Source of the DNA: CAYVZZ01 sp964456185
GTDB lineage: Bacteria > Pseudomonadota > Gammaproteobacteria > Pseudomonadales > Alcanivoracaceae
Length of the DNA: 19,036 bases
Direction of reading: 5' to 3'
Assembly: GCA_964456185.1 (NCBI GenBank)
Contig: CAYVZZ010000042.1
Span: forward strand, 1-19,036
Shown: one piece after another, positions 15,734-19,036 of the stretch
Numbering within the stretch: the stretch's first letter is position 1
Layout of the letters: the number at the start of each line of letters is the position of its first letter
Notes under the pieces: generated by a model
Databases searched by the model: none
What the model was told of the DNA's origin: nothing
What the model saw: only the letters and a program-made list of their open reading frames with translations
Program-made: the position numbers and the translations under genes

Positions 15734-16761
15734 AGGCTGTTGTCGTCTTCACCTTGATGCTGCTGGTAGCGGGTTGTTCAAGCCTAAAAATGCGCTTTAA
15801 CGACCACCTGTTCGCCGATTTCCAACAAGCCATCGCACAACAGAATTTCAAAAAAGCCCAGCTCATCGCCACGGATGTACCTGTATCCCATCAGGATTAC
15901 ACCGCCATTCAGCATCACCTCGACGCGCTTGAGCAGGCCGAGGCAGCCTTTGCCAAACAACAGGCCACAACCGCCAAACAACTGGCGGCACAAGATCAGT
16001 GGCAAACCGCAATCGACCAGATCAATAAGGCACTCGCTCAACTGCCCACGCCACGCGCCCCGTTAACCTCGTTGCGCCAGCAGTTGCTCACCAAACAACA
16101 CGCCATTACCACCCATCACATCACCCGTTTGCTAACAGCCAAAGCCTCGTTACTTTTGCAGCAACAAGAGGCCTTACAGCAGCTGGCGAAACAAGCACAA
16201 GATGTTCCCGCACAGCAGCAAGCGCAGCACCTGCTGCAGCAGCAAGACACGCTGGCACAACGGTTAATCGCGCTGGGGCTGACACACGCTAACAATGCCA
16301 ATTGGCACGCCAGTCAGCGCTGCTTTAGCCTGGCGCGGCGCTTGGGCGCTACCAATGTGCCCACCGAAGCACAACATAAAGCCAAGCAACACCTGCAGCA
16401 GCGACACGCTTCTCAGCAGGCTCAACAACAACAGAAACAACAGTCTCACGCGCAAATGCTGGTCAATGCTTACGAAGCCAGCCATCAGCTTGACGACCTG
16501 CTCGCGGCTAGGCACTACCTTGCCCAACACAACAAGGATGGTCGCCTCGACACACTCGAACACCACTTACGCCAAGCCGCCCAAGAGCGCTTTCGCCAAG
16601 GTATGACTAAAGGCGATCGTCTCTATACTCGTGGCGAGTATGCCCAAGCGCTACAGGTATGGAAGCAGCTCAAACCGCTCTATCCGGACAATGCGGAATT
16701 AACAAAGAAACTCGAACGAGTCAACCAAGTATTGCACAGCCTCGACGCGCTAGAGCATTAA
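15730..16761 (+). CDS. Glutamine-rich coiled-coil/TPR-like outer-membrane lipoprotein
   Basis: This 343-aa protein begins with a lipoprotein signal peptide ending in LVAGC, with lipid-modified Cys16 and Ser at +2, which predicts the outer membrane. The mature part is almost entirely helical and very rich in Ala, Gln, Leu and His. Residues about 30-210 look like repeated helix pairs, and a strongly Gln-rich run lies near 225-240 (SQQAQQQQKQQ). The end has a TPR-like unit, RLYTRGEYAQALQVWKQLKPLYPDN, close to residue 300. I recognise no specific family. Its ATG overlaps the stop of the adenylate cyclase, so it probably works with that enzyme, perhaps as a periplasmic partner; this is inference from context. 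The Gln-rich coding uses CAG and CAA mixed, so it is not a simple triplet repeat. Confidence 0.8.
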   Translation: MKAVVVFTLMLLVAGCSSLKMRFNDHLFADFQQAIAQQNFKKAQLIATDVPVSHQDYTAIQHHLDALEQAEAAFAKQQATTAKQLAAQDQWQTAIDQINKALAQLPTPRAPLTSLRQQLLTKQHAITTHHITRLLTAKASLLLQQQEALQQLAKQAQDVPAQQQAQHLLQQQDTLAQRLIALGLTHANNANWHASQRCFSLARRLGATNVPTEAQHKAKQHLQQRHASQQAQQQQKQQSHAQMLVNAYEASHQLDDLLAARHYLAQHNKDGRLDTLEHHLRQAAQERFRQGMTKGDRLYTRGEYAQALQVWKQLKPLYPDNAELTKKLERVNQVLHSLDALEH

Positions 16762-16884
16762 ACGCTTCACATCGGAAAACCTAGTTCGCTCCCAAACAAT
16801 GGTATCATGGCAACGCCACAATGGCGCAGTCACCCGTGATTCATAACGTTTTTTCATCTACCATAGACCGGCGAAAAACCGCTC

Positions 16885-16903
16885 CGCGCAAAAGAAATGC
16901 GCG
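16885..16903 (+). other. Hairpin in the panB leader
   Basis: CGCGCA (16885-16890) and TGCGCG (16898-16903) form a perfect 6-bp stem around AAAGAAA, 44 bases before the panB start. The purine loop and lack of a T run argue against a terminator; it could shape mRNA stability or be chance. Confidence 0.3.
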
Positions 16904-16947
16904 ACAGCACCAGCGAATCGCCTTTCCACCAGTGTCAGGATCTCCTT

Positions 16948-17736
16948 ATGATTACACTGTCGACATTGCAAAAATACCAAGCCGAAGGCCGCAAATTCTC
17001 TTGTCTAACGGCCTATGACGCCAGCTTCGCTAAACTCATCAGCAATGCGGGTGTTGACGTGCTGCTTGTTGGCGACTCACTCGCCAATGTCATTCAAGGG
17101 CAAACGACCACCGTGCCAGTGACGCTGGAGCAAATGGTTTATCACACCCAATGCGTGAACCGCGGCAACCCCAACAGCCTCCTAGTTAGCGATATTCCCT
17201 TTATGCAGGCGGCCACACCCGAGTTGGCGATTCAAGCCGCCACTCAGCTCATGCAGGCTGGTGCTCAAGTCGTCAAATTGGAAGGTGGAGCCTGGCTCGC
17301 CGACACCATTCAACTGTTGAAGCGCAACGGAGTACCTAGCTGCGTTCACATGGGGCTCACGCCGCAATCGGTCAATGCCTTTGGTGGCTACCGCATTCAA
17401 GGACGCGAACAGGCCGCCGCCGACCAGCTGGTTGCCGATGCCAAGGCGCTCGACGAAGCCGGCACTGCCCTTTTCGTACTGGAATGCGTACCCGCCGCTT
17501 TGGGCAAACGCATCACCGACGCCGTTAGCGCCCCCGTCATCAGCTGCGGAGCCGGCCCCGATTGCGATGGCCAAGTCGTCGTCACCTACGACATGCTCGG
17601 CTTAACCGACGGCAAACCACCCAAATTTGTGAAAAACTTTATGGACACAACCGATGGCAGCGTGTCCGACGCCGTAGCGGCCTATCATCAAGCCGTTGTT
17701 GCCGGTGATTTCCCTGCTGCGGAACATTGTTACTAA
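16948..17736 (+). CDS. panB: 3-methyl-2-oxobutanoate hydroxymethyltransferase PanB
   Basis: ATG 16948 has CAGGA seven bases upstream and gives 262 aa (E. coli 264); a start at 16897 would add 17 unrelated residues. PanB adds a hydroxymethyl group from 5,10-methylene-tetrahydrofolate to alpha-ketoisovalerate, giving ketopantoate, the first step of pantothenate synthesis. The metal ligands are visible at Asp43 (LLVGDSLANV), Asp82 (LVSDIPFM) and Glu112 (VKLEGG), and the catalytic Glu179 is in VLECVP. The block HMGLTPQSVNAFGGYRIQGR (134-153) is the family signature. panC starts 4 bases after the stop, so both are on one transcript. No convincing promoter was found in the 186 bases upstream, although a TATCAT at 16803-16808 is a weak -10 candidate. 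Confidence 0.97.
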   Translation: MITLSTLQKYQAEGRKFSCLTAYDASFAKLISNAGVDVLLVGDSLANVIQGQTTTVPVTLEQMVYHTQCVNRGNPNSLLVSDIPFMQAATPELAIQAATQLMQAGAQVVKLEGGAWLADTIQLLKRNGVPSCVHMGLTPQSVNAFGGYRIQGREQAAADQLVADAKALDEAGTALFVLECVPAALGKRITDAVSAPVISCGAGPDCDGQVVVTYDMLGLTDGKPPKFVKNFMDTTDGSVSDAVAAYHQAVVAGDFPAAEHCY

Positions 17737-17740
17737 GCCC

Positions 17741-18595
17741 ATGAACATACATCATCAACGCGCCTCACTGGAACAACAGCTCGCGCCTTGGCGCAAAGCC
17801 GGTGACAGCATCGCCCTGGTACCCACCATGGGCAACCTGCACGCAGGTCACCTGGCCTTGGTCGAGGCTGCCAAACGCGAGGCCGACCATGTGGTGGTCA
17901 GCATCTTTGTTAATCCCACCCAGTTTGGCCCCAACGAAGACTTTGACAGCTACCCGCGCACCCTCGATGCCGACTGCGCCAAACTGGACGCCATCGGCAC
18001 CGATGCCGTTTTTGCCCCCTCGGTAGAGGAGGTCTATCCACAGTCCAATCTGGCTTGGGTCGACATTGAACAACTCGGCGACAGCCTTTGTGGCGCCAAG
18101 CGTCCGGGGCATTTCCGTGGCGTCTGCACCGTGGTCAGCAAGCTATTTAATCTGGTGCGCCCGGATGTAGCCTGTTTTGGGGAAAAAGATTTCCAGCAGC
18201 TCGCTATCCTGCGCCGCATGACACAAGACCTCTGCTTCCCGATTCGTATTGTGGGCGTACCCACCGTGCGCGAAGAAGACGGCTTGGCGCTCAGCTCACG
18301 CAATGGCTACCTCAGTGCCGAAGAACGCGCCCTAGCGCCCAAATTGCAAGCCAACCTAAAGCAGCTGGCCACACATCTACAGCAAGGCAACACGGATTTC
18401 ACCGCATTAACGAAAGAAGCCTCCCAACGACTCAATACGACCGGTTTCCGCGTCGATTATTTGTCTATCATAAGCGCCGACACCTTAGCGCCTGCCACCG
18501 CGAGCGATAAACAATTGTTAGTGGCAGCTGCCGCCTATCTAGGCAACACCCGATTGATAGACAATATCGCCGTCAACATTGATTGTGACCGGTGA
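17741..18595 (+). CDS. panC: Pantothenate synthetase PanC
   Basis: The 284-aa protein (E. coli 283) starts at ATG 17741, 4 bases after panB; an in-frame ATG at 17696 lies inside panB and adds 15 unrelated residues. PanC joins pantoate and beta-alanine using ATP, through a pantoyl-adenylate. Family motifs are VPTMGNLHAGHLALV (HIGH-type HAGH at 34-37), FVNPTQFGPNEDFDSYPRT, FGEKDFQQLAILRRM and LSSRNGYLSAEER (the KMSKS-like region). The ribosome site is poor, so translation probably depends on re-initiation after panB. A likely promoter for panD sits in its last bases. Confidence 0.97.
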   Translation: MNIHHQRASLEQQLAPWRKAGDSIALVPTMGNLHAGHLALVEAAKREADHVVVSIFVNPTQFGPNEDFDSYPRTLDADCAKLDAIGTDAVFAPSVEEVYPQSNLAWVDIEQLGDSLCGAKRPGHFRGVCTVVSKLFNLVRPDVACFGEKDFQQLAILRRMTQDLCFPIRIVGVPTVREEDGLALSSRNGYLSAEERALAPKLQANLKQLATHLQQGNTDFTALTKEASQRLNTTGFRVDYLSIISADTLAPATASDKQLLVAAAAYLGNTRLIDNIAVNIDCDR

Positions 18596-18607
18596 TTCAC
18601 GCATAAT
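18579..18607 (+). promoter_or_regulatory. Probable promoter of panD inside the end of panC
   Basis: TTGATT (18579-18584) and CATAAT (18602-18607) are 17 bases apart, matching 4/6 and 5/6 of the sigma-70 consensus. Initiation near 18614 gives a leader of about 44 bases that begins just before a hairpin. Confidence 0.45.
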
Positions 18608-18618
18608 CAGCGCCCGAT

Positions 18619-18636
18619 CGTGGTGCTGTAACCACG
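18619..18636 (+). other. Hairpin between panC and panD
   Basis: CGTGGT (18619-18624) pairs with ACCACG (18631-18636) around a 6-base loop. It lies at the predicted 5' end of a panD-only transcript and has no T run, so a 5' stabilising hairpin is more likely than a terminator. Confidence 0.35.
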
Positions 18637-18657
18637 CTTGTAAGTGAGGAAATTCTT

Positions 18658-19036
18658 ATGCAACGTACCCTGTTGAAAGGCAAACTGCATCGCGCCCGCG
18701 TTACCCATGCGGATGTGGATTACGAAGGCTCATGCGCCATTGATGGCGAGTTGCTAGAGCTGGCCGGTATCCGCGAATACGAGCAAATTGACATCTACAA
18801 TGTCAACAATGGCAAGCGTTTCACCACCTATGCCATTCGTGCTGAAGAAGGCTCCAAAATTATTTCGGTTAACGGCGCTGCTGCTTTTCGTGCACAGCCG
18901 GGCGACAAGGTGATTATTTGCGCCTATGTCTCCATGAGCGAAGCCGAAGCCGACGAGCACCGTCCCAGCCTCGTCTATCTTGACGAAGGCAACATCGTCA
19001 AAGACACGCGCAACATCACACCGGTACAAGTGGCCT
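18658..19036 (+). CDS. panD: Aspartate 1-decarboxylase PanD (cut by window edge)
   Basis: The ATG has TGAGGA eight bases upstream. The window holds 126 codons plus one base, and the last residues read ITPVQVA, the same ending as the 126-aa E. coli enzyme. The T at 19036 may therefore open the stop codon and the protein may be essentially complete. PanD decarboxylates aspartate to beta-alanine, the second substrate of PanC. It is made as a proenzyme that cleaves itself between Gly24 and Ser25 to form the pyruvoyl cofactor; the site is present in YEGSCAID. Other family blocks are LLKGKLHRARVTHADV, NVNNGKRFTTYAI and IISVNGAAAFRAQPGD. It sits 62 bases after panC with its own probable promoter. 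Confidence 0.96.
   Translation, partial: MQRTLLKGKLHRARVTHADVDYEGSCAIDGELLELAGIREYEQIDIYNVNNGKRFTTYAIRAEEGSKIISVNGAAAFRAQPGDKVIICAYVSMSEAEADEHRPSLVYLDEGNIVKDTRNITPVQVA

Noticed and set aside
16295..16460. CAG/CAA-rich stretch as a simple repeat or repeat-expansion tract
   Set aside because: Codons are mixed and interrupted; it encodes a Gln-rich helix and has no regular unit.
16897..16947. 17-residue extension of PanB
   Set aside because: No ribosome site; ATG 16948 has one and gives the family length.
18585..18600. CRP-like TGTGA...TCAC near the end of panC
   Set aside because: The half-sites are 8 bases apart rather than 6 and the second is incomplete.
1..19036. CRISPR array, insertion sequence, prophage or toxin-antitoxin module
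   Set aside because: No spaced repeats, transposase or integrase motifs, terminal inverted repeats or paired small ORFs were seen on either strand.

Overview
This 19 kb window looks like core chromosome of a gammaproteobacterium, probably a marine one with a hydrocarbon- or lipid-storing lifestyle. The evidence is gene content: pmbA (tldE) divergent from darP (yjgA), a YajG-family lipoprotein gene, ispB for the ubiquinone-8 side chain, a panB-panC-panD block, and a two-domain alcohol-forming fatty acyl-CoA reductase that closely resembles, from memory, the Marinobacter wax-ester enzyme. Genus assignment is inference. I see no insertion sequence, prophage, CRISPR array, rRNA or toxin-antitoxin module.

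Layout. (1) 1-2440: a minus-strand pair, pmbA followed by a truncated multi-pass membrane protein gene, diverges from darP. (2) 2588-3390: an unrecognised 125-aa protein gene, then a 425-base stretch with only weak minus-strand ORFs and the promoter of the next gene. (3) 3391-5648: an AraC-family regulator overlapping a HIT-family protein gene by 4 bases, then a crotonase-fold protein whose residues suggest an enoyl-CoA isomerase. (4) 5645-7492: on the minus strand ispB, with a good promoter, leads into a YajG-type lipoprotein gene. (5) 7493-7577: tRNA-Leu(UAG), divergent from ispB. (6) 7698-11520: an ABC1/UbiB-type atypical kinase overlapping by 8 bases a 7TMR-DISM hybrid sensor histidine kinase. 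(7) 11546-11899 (minus): a small ABM-domain monooxygenase-like protein with an extended -10 promoter. (8) 12144-14150: the fatty acyl-CoA reductase. (9) 14234-16761: a membrane-bound class III adenylate cyclase with a TTG start, overlapping by 4 bases a glutamine-rich lipoprotein gene. (10) 16948-19036: panB, panC and panD, running off the window one base after codon 126 of panD.

How they fit together. panBCD makes pantothenate from ketoisovalerate and aspartate and so feeds CoA supply. The crotonase-fold protein and the fatty acyl-CoA reductase both act on acyl-CoA, one on unsaturated intermediates and one reducing acyl-CoA to fatty alcohol. The AraC regulator is of a type often tied to lipid or amine catabolism. 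IspB and possibly the ABC1 protein concern quinone metabolism. Two signalling units, ABC1 with the hybrid kinase and adenylate cyclase with the lipoprotein, are translationally coupled pairs whose partners have no obvious textbook link; these are the most interesting parts of the window. No clearly novel defence or mobile system was found.
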